From assembly GCA_022494885.1 (NCBI GenBank), contig JAGVSM010001706.1:356415-420414 (forward strand): DNA of 64,000 bases, written 5' to 3'. The stretch's first letter is position 1. Each line of letters opens with the position of its first letter. Under the pieces are notes generated by a model. The model had not been told where the DNA came from. It did not search any database and saw only the letters and a program-made list of their open reading frames with translations. A program made the translations under genes and the position numbers. This DNA is from Micrasema longulum. Lineage: Eukaryota; Arthropoda; Insecta; Trichoptera; Brachycentridae. This document shows, one piece after another, positions 10,638 to 21,246 of the stretch.

Positions 10638-11390
10638 CTTTTTTTTTATTTGAAAATTTATTTATAAACCCTTACGGATTATTACATTCATTTTACAAAA
10701 AAATAATATAAACATTTTTCATTCATACTCTGTTGTTCAAAATAATATTTTTTACATCTTTTGAAAAGTTTGTCTGAGTCTTTTGTTTAGTTTTGTCTGG
10801 TAGTTTATTGTATAATTTCAGTCCCTGGTTCATTAGTCTTGATTGTCCTTGTCTTGTTTTAGAAAGTTGTATATGGTATTTGTCTGATATTCTCGTAGTA
10901 TGTCCATGTTGACTACAATTTTTTACAAGTTTTAGTTCTTCGTCTACAATTACATTAGTGGCTAATTTATGGATAAATTTTAATGATTCTTGTTGAAAGA
11001 TTTCAGTTATATTTAATTGCTTAGTTTGTTTAAAAAGTTCTCTAGTTGCAGTTAGATAGGGAAGGTCATATACCAACTTTAATATTTTATTTTGTTGTCT
11101 TTGTAGTCTGTTTATATCATTTTGATATCCTGTTCCCCATAGTAGTTGCGTATAACATATTTTAGTTTTTACATAGGCTTCATACATTAGATTTTTTTTT
11201 GTTTTTGGAACAAAGTTTTTGATTTTTAAAAAAAGACTCGATAATGTCGCCACTTTGCTAAATAAATTGTTGATATGAATTGTCCATGTCAATTGTCTGT
11301 CTATTGTTAGTCCTAAGTATTTAACATGTTCAATTTCTGTAAGTCGTTCATTATTTATGTGAGCATCTACTTTATGACTTTTTTTTTTAC
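10638..11390 (-). pseudogene. CR1-like LINE, 5'-truncated copy 1 (ORF2 C-terminus)
   Basis: On the minus strand the frame runs from about 11388 to 10723. It reads KVDAHINNERLTEIEHVKYL, GLTIDRQLTWTIHINNLF, ILKLVYDLPYLTATRELF and ends RLMNQGLKLYNKLPDKTK. It matches the C-terminal part of the longer LINE at 54458-57255 almost residue for residue, so both belong to one family. The copy covers only the region downstream of the YADD box. It ends in a T-run on the plus strand at 10638, and its 5' break is near 11388. The flanks ATAGACT and ACTTCAATACT belong to one interrupted family A repeat, so a short target duplication around ACTT is plausible. The frame is intact for about 220 codons, so the insertion is fairly young. 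Confidence 0.88.
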
Positions 11391-11440
11391 TTCAATACTG
11401 CCTTCTATAAAATGTTATTCATCTCTTTCATAATGTATTA

Positions 11441-11845
11441 TACGTACTATTATCATTTATTATTATTTGATTGATAATAATTGGATCTCCCTGTCTCGAA
11501 TTTGGCAACGTGGCTTTATTTTCGCCTTCGGAGTGATGTGTGTAATTTCATAATACACTTATCTGTCAGACCTTTGTCAATAATTCGACACGAGACTATT
11601 AATCTAAGTCTGTCACTCCCCGAGTGGGAAGTGGGAACCGGCAACCGGCAACCGGGAACTGGGAACTCACACCCGCCTCTTGACTCCCGGCTCCCGTTCA
11701 CGACACGCCACACCCGGTCACCGCTATTCGTTTATTTATTCAGTTAATTGTTATTTATGCCCGAGGAGCTTTTACATAAACTTTCATGTTGATCTTTTTT
11801 CAAATTCTTATAATAAATGTCAGTATACAAATTGTCTGTCTAGGC
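11441..11845. other. spacer with a short GC-rich direct repeat
   Basis: No coding sequence is supported. At 11629-11667 the string GGGAACCGGCAACCGGCAAC and its continuation form imperfect 7-8 bp direct repeats; the surrounding DNA is unremarkable. Confidence 0.4.
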
Positions 11846-12345
11846 CAGAGTTTCCCAAACTTTTTTGTGTTGTAGACCCCTTGCCATGTTTTTCGGTTTT
11901 TGGTAGACCCCCTACTTACCTGATATTGATTTTTCATCACTGTAGTGAAGTTTAGTGTTAAAAACTTAAAGTTAAAACAAATGTTAAGTTTTATAAATTT
12001 ATTTATTGAATTTTAATTACCACTACTCAAAATAGAATTTTGTATCTGTTATATAAAATAAACGAAACATAAAATAAACATACAATAAACTAAGCAATAA
12101 GTCAATGTTTTTAGTGGGAAGGATAAACCTGATGTTTTAATAATAAATTATCAACATTTGGCGTCAATTTTGTCAGGTTTAATCTTAAATCTCATCGGCC
12201 TATGATGTCCAGTCTGTTTCTTTTTTTCGTTAGAAGATTGGTAACAGCGCTGAACCCCCTTTCCACTAGGTATGACGATGGAAAGGAAATTTAAAATTTC
12301 CTCGCTATATTCCATAATACAGGATAAATAACGGGTATATTTTTT
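11846..12345 (-). pseudogene. hAT transposase C-terminus and right terminus
   Basis: The plus strand starts with a hAT-like terminus CAGAGTTTCCCAAAC (11846) followed by GTTGTAGACCCC and GGTAGACCCCCTAC. On the minus strand, about 12345-12125 encodes NIPVIYPVLWNIARKF, a stop, then FPSSYLVERGFSAV, TNLLTKKRNRLDIIGR, a stop, and DLRLNLTKLTPNVDNLLL. This is the hAT dimerisation region (hATC), where SSYxVERGFSAV is a hallmark. The N-terminal BED finger, catalytic core and other end are absent. Two in-frame stops show it cannot encode a transposase. It is a 3' remnant of an autonomous hAT element, distinct from the MITE at 1557. Confidence 0.85.
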
Positions 12346-12538
12346 GCAGCCAGAAGTACAGAAGTACTATCAGTGTATGTTGGGATGCACTATCGTGGAT
12401 ATACCTTCATTATTGATATGACCTTCTAAAAATTAGAGCAGCGAGGAATTTGCATTCTTTGTTGTGAAAATTCTGTGTTTGCTAATGGCAACTTTGAATA
12501 AATGTCCGAAAACAATATATTTTTCATGCGGCTGTTTT

Positions 12539-12785
12539 CATCATCAAACCCTTACCCGAACCTAATGGTGCATAGGTGACTTGCATTATTATAATCAATG
12601 CAGCGCATCTCGATCGTCTGTTACAGGAAAGTAAGGTAATCTGTCTTACGCTTCAGGTGCCAGTCCATGGACAATGAAGTATTGCAATGGTAAACCACCT
12701 TATAATCAAATATTTTATGTCGACCCTCCCAACAATCGAACCCAAGCATGGAAGCTGAATGCGCTAACCAATACACTACGAAGGG
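12539..12785 (-). mobile_element. tRNA-derived SINE, family A-type head, old copy
   Basis: It is read on the minus strand: degenerate tRNA-like head near 12715-12785 (CAATCGAACCC at 12732-12742 is the B-box complement), body with CTTACGCTTCAGGTGCCAGT (complement strand), then AATGGTGCATAGG and a CATCATC tail. It is more diverged than the copies at 17979, 42640 and 45619. Confidence 0.7.
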
Positions 12786-13312
12786 GATTTTTCTCCACCC
12801 GATTTTTTTTTAAAGATTTTTATCTGAGAGTAGTCATCGAGTCAAAAACACTCGTCCGAGATTCCGGTTGTATTTCACACACATCACTGTATCCTTAATT
12901 CTCCCGGACACAGACACCCGTGTTTCTACCCCTATATTATTTAGTTCTCATTTGGTCCTACCGCAAACTATTCCATGTTACTCAACTCCAAACTGCTCCA
13001 AATCACCTTTTCACTCCGATTGTGTTTATAATAAATGTAAGACCGTATTGTGTTGCGTTAATGGGAACAGTTGGCTGCCTTCTGACGTCACGAGCACGGA
13101 CCCCCACCCCTTTGGTCTTTGAAGGGTGTAATGCCCTTATCATCACAGCACCAGTCAACTAGATTATAATTAACTCTCTGATTATTTCATTGTTAACCGT
13201 GACTATTTAATAGGTCGGCTGATCATTTGGTCGCCTATACCTGGAGATTTTGTCGCAGGGTGCTTTGTTTTATACATTTACATAGGTAGTAGGTAGGTAA
13301 GATGATGACGAC
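12786..13312. other. no recognised gene
   Basis: Several overlapping short frames are open between 12870 and 13160. None has a recognised motif, and I see no splice-bounded or repeat-bounded unit. Confidence 0.4.
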
Positions 13313-13529
13313 AAAACCACGATGATCAGTATGAACAAGAAGACATATTGGCACATGAAAATACATTTTTAAAACGAATAAAAATTAAAAAAAACAAAAT
13401 AAAAAAAAGCAAATGGTATCTAACTTCTGAAAGGGAGAAACAAGGAGGAGGGGAGGGGGAGTCTGATACGCCAAAAACACGCGGCCGCGCTCCCCTCGCC
13501 TATCCTCTGCAGAAGTAAGCAACCATTTG

Positions 13530-13560
<31 letters not shown>

Positions 13561-13811
13561 GGAAGTTCAACAAGAATACATAAAATACATATTTTTTTAA
13601 AGTAAGCATTACCAACGTTCTTTATATATATTCTCAATTATAAAACTCCACCATCTTTCATAAATTATAATATTTTATTTTTAAAAATTATAATATTTCA
13701 ATATTTTAATAAATTATAATATTTTCTTTTAAAAAAATTTCTTTGCTTTAAATATTTTTTTTAATATATGCTTATTTGTCTTCTTGCCCATACTGATCAT
13801 CGTGGTTTCGG
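13313..13811. mobile_element. non-autonomous inverted-repeat element, about 500 bp
   Basis: The left arm ACCACGATGATCAGTATG (13316-13333), continuing AACAAGAAGAC, is matched in reverse complement by GTCTTCTTGCCCATACTGAT and CATCGTGGTTT at the right end (13778-13808). The interior holds A- and T-runs flanking a GC-rich core with a NotI-like GCGGCCGC string. Coding capacity is not supported. The arms are terminal, which fits a MITE; the target duplication is unclear. Confidence 0.65.
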
Positions 13812-13817
13812 ATGTGA

Positions 13818-13841
13818 CAGGGTTTAAAAAACACCCTGTAT
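13818..13841. repeat. short hairpin beside the inverted-repeat element
   Basis: ACAGGGTTTAAAAAACACCCTGT contains 6-bp arms (CAGGGT / ACCCTG). It may be the end of another small element. I see no partner further away. Confidence 0.35.
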
Positions 13842-15340
13842 ACACGCCCAGTGGGCATTTTTAAGAACGATATGCATTATACATATCGTCTATTCAATTC
13901 TAAACTATCCTAAACGCTAATATTGCTTTTTTTTCATAATATGATTATCTGTGAAATTTCTTTCTTTTCTGCATAATCTTAAATGCCAAAAATGCTATCG
14001 TTTTTTAGTTATTCAATTATTTCTGTTTATTATAACCGCTAAATACTAAAAATCATTCATATCAACTATCCTTAAAACCTAGGATATTCTTCATAGAGTC
14101 TTTATTCAATAAAATATACACATTATTATAATATTAATACATTATAAAGAAAACAAGTATTAAAACATATTTTGTCCCGATACACTATTCAATAATAGTT
14201 TGTCATCGGGTGCTTAGACATAAGTTTGAATTAATAATCAAATAAAAGTGTGCAGACATAATACCGTTTACGTATAAAATAATGAACATATAATATTTTG
14301 TTTTTGATGCTTTGAAAAATATTATTAAGAAGCAAAAACTCAACAAAACTAGATAAAAATGGTTTAAAGAAATATTTTTTTAAAAGTAAGAAACTAAAGT
14401 AAAATAATACAGTTAAAATTAAAGAATAGCCAAATAGCCAGTAAATAAGTAAATACTTAAATATATTTTAAATATAGTAAAAAAATATAAATACACATAT
14501 AAATAGTGTGTGCTCATAAATGTAATCAAAAAAATATCAAAAATAAAACAAAGTAAATCGAAAATTTCAATTCATATCTACAGATATAAAAATAATTAGA
14601 AAATTAAAAGTCCCTTTTAAAATTAAGATCTAAAAAATGTTAATAAAATAAGAAAGAGTATATTTTGAATTCTTCACAGGATTTTCTCGCTTTTAATTAT
14701 TTTACGATTTATGGCGTTTACAAAACATTGGAACGTACCGTTTATGAAATAAAAAAAACGCTCTCCTGTTCATTTTATGTTTTGGCGTTTATGATAGTTC
14801 AGAATCAAATAGACGATATTCAAGAAAAAATAGACATTAACAATTACAATAATTAATAAGACATTAGACCAATAATCTAAGATCATTGATATTTAACATT
14901 AAGGTAAGGTGGGAGTAAAATTAGAATAAGTGGAAATAAAAAGGGAGAGAAATGGTTATAGTCTTTGAGTAATAATCTAACAGAGTCGCCCGGGCGGAGA
15001 AAAACCATTCTATGATTATTGACCACGAAGTTAGCTACATATCACAGCAATACAACGGGCCGTAGGTACTTGGGTTAAGAATTGCAAGCGCAAACCGAAA
15101 CCGTCCATTACACGTTTGTTGTCAAACTAAAATAAAACCTAAAATTTGGAACGCTTTTGTTCTATGCAATAAAACTTAAGGGCTTCTCCAGAGAATTTTT
15201 TACTTTAATGTTATGGTAGAATTTGATTCGATGATCGCATGAAAGAAGGAAGCTCGGTAAATAAATTAGGAATGGAATTTTCGTTGGCAGACTTAAGAAC
15301 TCTGGGAAGGCGGAGTGAAAACTATTATTTATTTTTAATT
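13842..15340. other. very AT-rich sequence, no gene seen
   Basis: Long runs of A and T with frequent stops in all frames. One 63-codon frame at 14665-14856 is open, but its translation has no recognised motif. Confidence 0.45.
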
Positions 15341-15445
15341 AATATAGGTATTTTTTTCTTATATATTTAATAATTAAAAAAAATGCATTATATGATTGAA
15401 TCAACAATGTATTCCTCACTGGAAAACCCAGTGCCGAGGAATACA
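15341..15445 (-). repeat. LINE 3'-UTR-like tail with hairpin
   Basis: CACTGG (15417-15422) and CCAGTG (15428-15433) form a small hairpin followed by CCGAGGAATAC. A similar CACTGGGGTTTCCCGTGCCG occurs at 23098, in both cases beside an A/T-rich tail. I read this as the 3' end of one LINE family on the minus strand. No coding part is attached. Confidence 0.4.
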
Positions 15446-15670
15446 TTTTACAATTTTATTTTAGTATAATGTATATGTATATTTTATTCACACAATGACT
15501 TTTTACATAGAGACATACAAAAATTAATTGATTTTAAATACAAACATATTGTTACAAATCTCAACTAAATGTTGGTTACATGGATTAAAGGAATTATACA
15601 GTCGCCATATTTTCCGAGTTAATTGCGTTTCTGTCCATTATTATAGATTTTTATTTTCTGCTTGAATTTT

Positions 15671-15995
15671 GAGTATTTTAATATGTCCCGAACATTTACA
15701 GTACGAAAAAGTCAATTTTGTCTCTTTAGTTTTTTTTTTAATTTGAGTATTTTGATATGTCCCGAACATTTATAGTACGAAAAAGTATATTATGTCTTTA
15801 GTTTCTTTTTCGAATTTTGAGTACTTTGATATGTCCCGAACATTAAATAAAAATAATGGTCTTAATACGTAAAATTTAATTTTATCTTCAGTTTCTTTTT
15901 TGATTTTTGAGTATTTTGAAATGTCCCGAACATATAAAAAAATTGTTTTAGTACGAACAAGTCAATTTTGTCTTTAGTTTCTTTTTGGTTTAATT
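15671..15995. repeat. tandem repeat, four imperfect units
   Basis: The unit core GAGTATTTTRATATGTCCCG followed by AACAT starts at 15671, 15745, 15819 and 15909, giving spacings of 74, 74 and 90 bases. Later parts of each unit share GTACGAAAAAGT and TCTTTAGTTTCTTTTT, with small indels. The third unit carries a longer A-rich middle. This is a short minisatellite without coding potential. Confidence 0.85.
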
Positions 15996-16874
15996 TTATA
16001 TGGCTCAGTAGTTTAGGCGCATCAAGAAGTATGTACGACAAAGGGACAAATATTTATACATTTTTTTAAAAATCAAATAAAAAATAAGAACAAAAAAAAA
16101 ATAAACGAAATAAGGACATTCAATTCAGTTTTGGTTTTAATATTTAAATTATAATATGGAGTTCTACAAAATTAATGGCAACTCAGTAAATATTTTAATA
16201 TGTAAATGTCACTTAAGTTCCAAAGGTTAAGGTTAAGGAAAATTCTGATTTACATAAACATTTTATTTTCTATTTTACTGAGCAGTTTATTGTACCGGTA
16301 GGGTTCGGGGAACATTCTTTAAATACTTTTTAACGAAACTTGGCGCAGTGAAATTTTGGAATTAATAAATTTTTCAACCTGCGCGTTTTGTAATTATGGA
16401 TTATTAATTATTATTATGATTTAATTTAATTTACTATTTTTCAACTCGACGTTTATGGCTTTTAGTGAAAATTTAAGAACACGTTATTTATAATATCTTC
16501 TTAATGTTACCTACATAACTTGAAACCTGTTACCGTGTACAGAGGTCAAACTTTTAATATTTATGTACATTTCTACACTACACGTGTTGACCCGGATTGT
16601 GAAAGTTAAACACCAGTAATTTAGAATTATTTAAATAATTTAAGTTCATTTCCTTTTAATTGAGGGCAGCTGACATGCTCATTTTGCTTTGGGACAGCTT
16701 TATTTTTGTTGTATAAATAAATACTTTAAAAATATTTATAAACTAAACTAATTTAATTCATTTTTAAAAATGTAGTTTTAAGAATTGTTTGAGTTTTCAT
16801 TCCTTGCCCAAATATTTCAATTTATTTTATTTTTTTAAGAATATTTTGCGCTAGATAAATGGCAATTAAGCGGT
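15996..16874. other. no recognised feature
   Basis: AT-rich, without a supported frame, repeat boundary or RNA. Confidence 0.4.
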
Positions 16875-16950
16875 AGTAGATTGGGGTTTAAACCTTGGAC
16901 CTTGGATCCCGGAGTCCACAACATTACCACGGGACCATAACCCGGTTCAC
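16875..16950 (-). mobile_element. SINE family B head fragment
   Basis: The minus strand gives GAACCGGGTTATGGTCCCGT and, further on, GGTCCAAGGTTTAAACCCC, matching the tRNA-like head of the family B SINEs at 9672 and 26993. The body and tail are missing. Confidence 0.6.
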
Positions 16951-17289
16951 AATATTTCCATTACACGTACATATACATTATTACTATGTTCCTTGTGTTA
17001 CATAAGGATATTAAATTGATTTTGTGTTAAAATTTATTGTAAAGCCTTGTCTTCTGCTGTTCATTATTATTATGCTTATGTTTTTTTTATGGATGAAAAA
17101 ATAAAAAATCATAAAAACTTTCAAAATCTAAATAAATAATCAACGCATTTAAATTACAATATCACATTATTATTTTAAGAAATAAATGGACCCAAAAGAT
17201 AAAAATTAAAAAAAAAAAATTTTTTAAACACGCTTTTTTATGGTAAGAATTAGTATAAGATAAATTGTTTTTTTTTTTAATGTTGAAAT

Positions 17290-17417
17290 TTGGATTTGTT
17301 GCAACACAGAGGGAAAACATTTTTGAGAAGGATATATGGGAGTCTAGGCATTTACAGGGCGTATGACCTGTCATTGGCTGGTTTAAGTGTCAGTCTGCAA
17401 GCATTTGGACATACTCA
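17290..17417. repeat. family A deletion derivative
   Basis: It contains TTGTTGCAACACAGAGGG, AACATTTTTGAGAAGG, GGCATTTACAGGGCGTATG and GTCATTGGCTGGTTTAAGTG. It then jumps directly to the right terminal repeat (GCATTTGGACATACTCAAAA). The central internal domain is deleted. Confidence 0.75.
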
Positions 17418-17978
17418 AAACATTTTTGTTTTAATTTGGGTTTGTATATTTAAACGATTTTTACTTTATTTATTAATGTACGTACTTAGTACGTACAATG
17501 AAAAAAACAAGATTTAAATATTATAAAGGAAAGCCTACCATGTTCTTATCTCGTCCCAACTCCTTGCTATTAGTAATTTCATAGTGTTATTTTTTTTGTT
17601 TGGAATCTATTTTTGTTCTTGAATAAATCAAATAAAAAAAAGATTTTTATTATTCTAACAAATGGTCTTATATCTAGTATTGTTCACACCTACAACTAAA
17701 GTCGACTTTTATATATTTATATTACATTTTTTTTCTTTATATATGACGTATATTGGCTTCTCACTGAACCATTGTTAATTTCCCAATACCCCGAAGCCCG
17801 TTTCAAAAACGATCACATCCTGTAAATTAATTCCGGAGCCTTGCTTTACATTTCATCATTCAACACAATTATTATTTTCGCTTTGCGAGTTTAGTGATAT
17901 GGAAATGAAGGATCTAATCAATAACCGTCTTATTTTAATTTTGCGACGCGTCGCGTAGTTTTAACCGTTATCAAAATT

Positions 17979-18246
17979 CATCATCATCATCATCATTCCC
18001 TTTCCAGTTCTAATGGTGCATAGGGCACTGCATGGGTACACCAATCGCAGCGTATCTTGATCATTTTTTTGTTACATGAAGGTAAGATGATCAGTCTTAC
18101 GCTTCAGGTGCCAGTCCAGGAACTATGAAATATTCTAGTGTAAAAACACCTTTTTAAATAATATTTCATATTAGCCATGTCGGGAATCGAACCCGAGACC
18201 TCTTGCATGGTAGACAAATACACTGACCATTACACCACGAGGCCGA
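17979..18246 (-). mobile_element. tRNA-derived SINE, ATG-tailed family
   Basis: On the minus strand the copy starts GTCGGCCTCGTGGTGTAATG (18246 down) with A-box-like sequence. It has an anticodon-arm region around 18210 and a B box (GGGTTCGATTC, near 18185-18195). The body includes CTTACGCTTCAGGTGCCAGT on the plus strand, and a (CAT)n run forms the tail (17979-17996). Near-identical copies lie at 42640 (+) and 45619 (-). The head looks like tRNA-Gly (anticodon-loop CTACCAT in the 42640 copy), but the copy is a retroposon because the tRNA-like region runs into a conserved unrelated body. Confidence 0.85.
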
Positions 18247-18659
18247 CATCAAAATTACGATGTTTAAATATTTAGTTCCCTTAAATGTTTAAGTATATTT
18301 GACATAATATAGGTACGCATTAATTTTTTTTTTTTTTTAATTTGCCTAATTTTAATTTTACTAGGTACAAAAAATCAGATAAAGAGTTTACAAAATAACA
18401 CAAATTAAAAATTGAATGGATAAAAGGTTTGCAAAGAAGTTTTACAAAAGCTTGCAGTGGGACTAGGAACAACTCATGCATTTGAACTTGTTCCGACTCA
18501 CTAGAAAACCCGCGTTGAATTTAATAAATGTTTTATTGAAATTTCCAAAATAGACGCAGAGAGACAGAGACACAGCTTAAAGTGACATAACTAAGAGCAA
18601 ATCGTGCAAATGACTTGACCCGGCCAGATAGAAAATCCATGTTTTTAAAAATATTTTTT

Positions 18660-18984
18660 ATTTATAAATCATATAACACAAAGTATTTTATAAGTATAAT
18701 ACGTTGAATTACATTCCCAGAAGTTACAACTCAATTCGGGACATAAATAATATTCACATGAAAAAAATAACACATATTGAGAACAACAAAGAAACAAAGC
18801 AAGTTTAACACCTTTATAACTAAATATAGCACAACAATATATACGCCAAAAACCTTTTCTTACACAAACCGATTAAATATATATTTAAAAAAGTAGTTAA
18901 TCCACTAAGGGAGATAAGGTCATAAACATCACATGTCATGCAGATGATGCAGCCATAATGTTGAGTCGGGGCACATGTTTTAAC
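18660..18984. repeat. left arm of a 325-bp inverted duplication
   Basis: It matches the reverse complement of 20917-21246 along its whole length. Shared blocks include AATACGTTGAATTACATTCC, AACAAAGAAACAAAGCAAG and GATGATGCAGCCAT. The two arms are separated by about 1.9 kb. Neither arm shows coding motifs, so this is probably two oppositely oriented copies of one unnamed repeat. Confidence 0.8.
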
Positions 18985-19078
18985 AGAAATGTTTGAGAAG
19001 AGAACATGTTTAAGAAATGGAATATAGAAGTCATTTCTTGTATATAAACATTTGGGCACAACAAATTGTTAAGTATGA

Positions 19079-19210
19079 AAAGATGGATTATGGACGTATC
19101 AGAGCAGGAAGATTTGATTTATAATATAGTGTGTAATACCCACTAATTCAACTCAAATTAAAAGTAATTCCTGTCTCGATACAGGGCCACCTAGTAGAGA
19201 TGGGCATTTT
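19079..19210 (+). repeat. degenerate repeat sharing a direct copy with 20355-20480
   Basis: AAAAGATGGATTATGGACGT (19078) and AAAAAATGGATTGTAGACCT (20353) begin two direct, diverged copies. Both continue to a TGT/CTC-GATACAGGG-like end (19180-19190; 20466-20480). I do not recognise a protein in them, though both translate to KxWIxDxSEQ for a few residues. Confidence 0.45.
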
Positions 19211-19696
19211 GGTTATTTATAAGAAGTAGCAGTAACAGTTACCGTTATGAAAATTATTTTTTTCGTGTGACTGTTTCTAAATAACGTTTTGGAGCAGCGT
19301 GGGCAAAAAATCTAGTACCAGCAACTGCTAGACCAGCTTCACAAAGATTACGAAGATTAATTAATTGTTATTTTCGTAACAATTTCACATTTTTCTGTTT
19401 TCACGGGGAGGTTGCCACGGTTTTACCACGCTGCCTTGAAAAGTGTGTTTTTTTAAGAATAGTTTCAGAGGTGACCACGACGCCAATGCACCCTTATACA
19501 TCTGTTTTTAAAAACAGTTTCATTTGGTACTCTGACAATTTTTTCCTTAAAAAAACAGTTGAATTTTCTCATGAGCCTTACAACTGTACAAAAAAAAACT
19601 CTTTAATTGTTTTTACCAAGTAACAGATATTTTTTTTTGCGTAACTGTTTCAGCTGTTTCGGGAGAGTGACTGTTTTGAATTATTAGTTTCTATTA

Positions 19697-20040
19697 TCAG
19701 TAACTATTATTAGTTTTTTTTAAATCCACCTTTTTCACCCAGTGAGGCAGGTAATAGAAAATAAAATATTTTGTGCAAAAAAAATATCGTCTAAACACGA
19801 CCGCTAGTTTTCTACTCAGAACAGTCCAACAGAGGTTAACGTGCTTGTCGGAGGCTCTCAATAAGCTAGGTTTGTCATAGTAGAACGCGTAAAATGATCC
19901 CCTGCAGCACCGGTAAGTACCATGGGTGTTCCGCATTGAATGCACTATGGCCCGGATCTGCTTCGTTGATCTTGTCGATGGTCCAATGCTCCCAACCACA
20001 CTCCGCTTACTATCCACGATCCACACTGAAATGGTTATTA
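19697..20040 (-). other. unrecognised open frame of about 109 codons
   Basis: On the minus strand the frame reads VDSKRSVVGSIGPSTRSTKQ, IRAIVHSMRNTHGTYRCC and YDKPSLLRASDKHVNLCW. I do not recognise the family. An AG acceptor-like CATTTCAG lies just upstream of the frame on that strand (about 20025-20032). On the plus strand a competing acceptor/donor pair (CTACTCAG near 19815; GTAAGT near 19912) bounds a segment with stops in most frames. It may be a transposon fragment, an exon, or chance. I cannot decide from sequence alone. Confidence 0.3.
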
Positions 20041-20354
20041 GTTATTGCAGCCGACTAGCGCTAACAAAACGAAATTGATATTGTGCGAGGGAGAAACTCA
20101 TATTGAACGCATATATTCTTTCTCACTTAACCATATGCAGCATCGATCCACTCTCTTTGTTTTTGAAACTATAGATTTTAATTCGCTTCGAAAATTTCAG
20201 ACCGTGTGTGTTTTTTTACCATTTAAAATTGTATTTGTTTTCAACCAATATTAATTGCAATACATATGCACACATCATAATACAGTCATCCAAATAGAAT
20301 ATTATACGAATGTATGTATCAACAGCTTGGCGAAAAAGTTCAGAAAAAACAAAA

Positions 20355-20480
20355 AAATGGATTGTAGACCTATCGGAACAGTTGCAGTTAGTGTAAGATA
20401 TCATTTTTTTAATATGTAATAATTTGAATACCCTCTGACTTAACTGAAAAAAGTGTAATATTCCTGCCTTGACACGGAGG
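20355..20480 (+). repeat. direct partner of 19079-19210
   Basis: A diverged copy of the block at 19079, in the same orientation, located between the arms of the 18660/20917 inverted duplication. Confidence 0.45.
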
Positions 20481-20703
20481 GTTCCCTTAGTTGAATATTT
20501 TGTGAAATTAGGGTAAATATTTTTTTGAGAGCAGGAATTACAAGAATTCCATCAAGAATTATCAATAAATAATTTTTTTTAAAAAATGTATTTATTTAAT
20601 CTTAAACCAGTACTATTTAATTTTATGAATTTCCTTGTATTCATTTCAATATCATTATTAGCAAACTATGTATTGGGTGATCACCTAACATTTATATAAC
20701 AGA

Positions 20704-20796
20704 TGATCGATGTACGCTGCATTAAGTGTACCAATGCTGTGCCCTATGCACCTTCGGGTGCGGACGAGGGGTATGTTGATGATGATATTCTATAAT
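20704..20796 (+). mobile_element. SINE 3' tail fragment (ATG-tailed family)
   Basis: TGTACGCTGCATTAAGTGTA, CCAATGCTGTGCCCTATGCA and a final GTTGATGATGAT match the 3' body and tail of the SINE at 42640. The tRNA head is missing. Confidence 0.7.
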
Positions 20797-20916
20797 CGGT
20801 CTGACACACGTTTTGTATATCCGAATTATGTTTCCAATAATCATGTGTTCATTGTACTATACAACATTTCTTAGGCATCCAGATGTTTACTAACTGAGAT
20901 AAATATGTTCTAATCA

Positions 20917-21246
20917 TCACCATGGCTGCATCATCTGCATGGTATGTGATGTTAACGACCTTATCTCCCTTAGTAGATTCACTACTTTTTTTTATTCTTA
21001 AAAGCGTTTTTTAAATATATTTAGTCTGCTTGTGTAAGAAAAGGTTTTTGACGTATATATTGTTGTGGTATATTTAGTTATAAAGGTGCTAAACTTGCTT
21101 TGTTTCTTTGTTGTTCTCAATATGTGTTATTTTTTAAATGTCAATATTATTTATGTCCCGAATTAAGTTCTTGTAACTCCTGGGAATGTAATTCAACGTA
21201 TTATACTTGTAAAATACATTGTGTTATATGATTAATAAATAAAATA
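20917..21246. repeat. right arm of the 325-bp inverted duplication
   Basis: Reverse-complement partner of 18660-18984, including the ATGGCTGCATCATCTGCATG and CTTGCTTTGTTTCTTTGTTG blocks. It ends in an A-rich AATAAATAAAATAAAAAAAA tail, which suggests that the repeated unit is a retroposon copied with its poly(A) end. Confidence 0.75.

Larger units (their letters stand above)
10102..11440. repeat. family A copy carrying two nested LINE insertions
   Basis: The left terminal repeat and left arm lie at 10102-10268 (TTGAGTATATTCATATTTTT, then AATCTAGGCATGTCCAGGGC). The right arm resumes at 10551 with GTTAAAACGTGGGCAGAATGG up to ATAGACT (10637). It continues after a second insertion at about 11388-11440 with ACTTCAATACTGCCTTCTAT, then AAAATGTTATTCATCTC. 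Removing both insertions restores one family A copy. The insertions are an RTE-type piece (10269-10550) and a CR1-like LINE (10638-11390). Confidence 0.75.

Noticed and set aside
14665..14856. 63-codon plus-strand frame
   Set aside because: No motif, no splice or repeat context, and it lies in very AT-rich DNA where such frames arise by chance.
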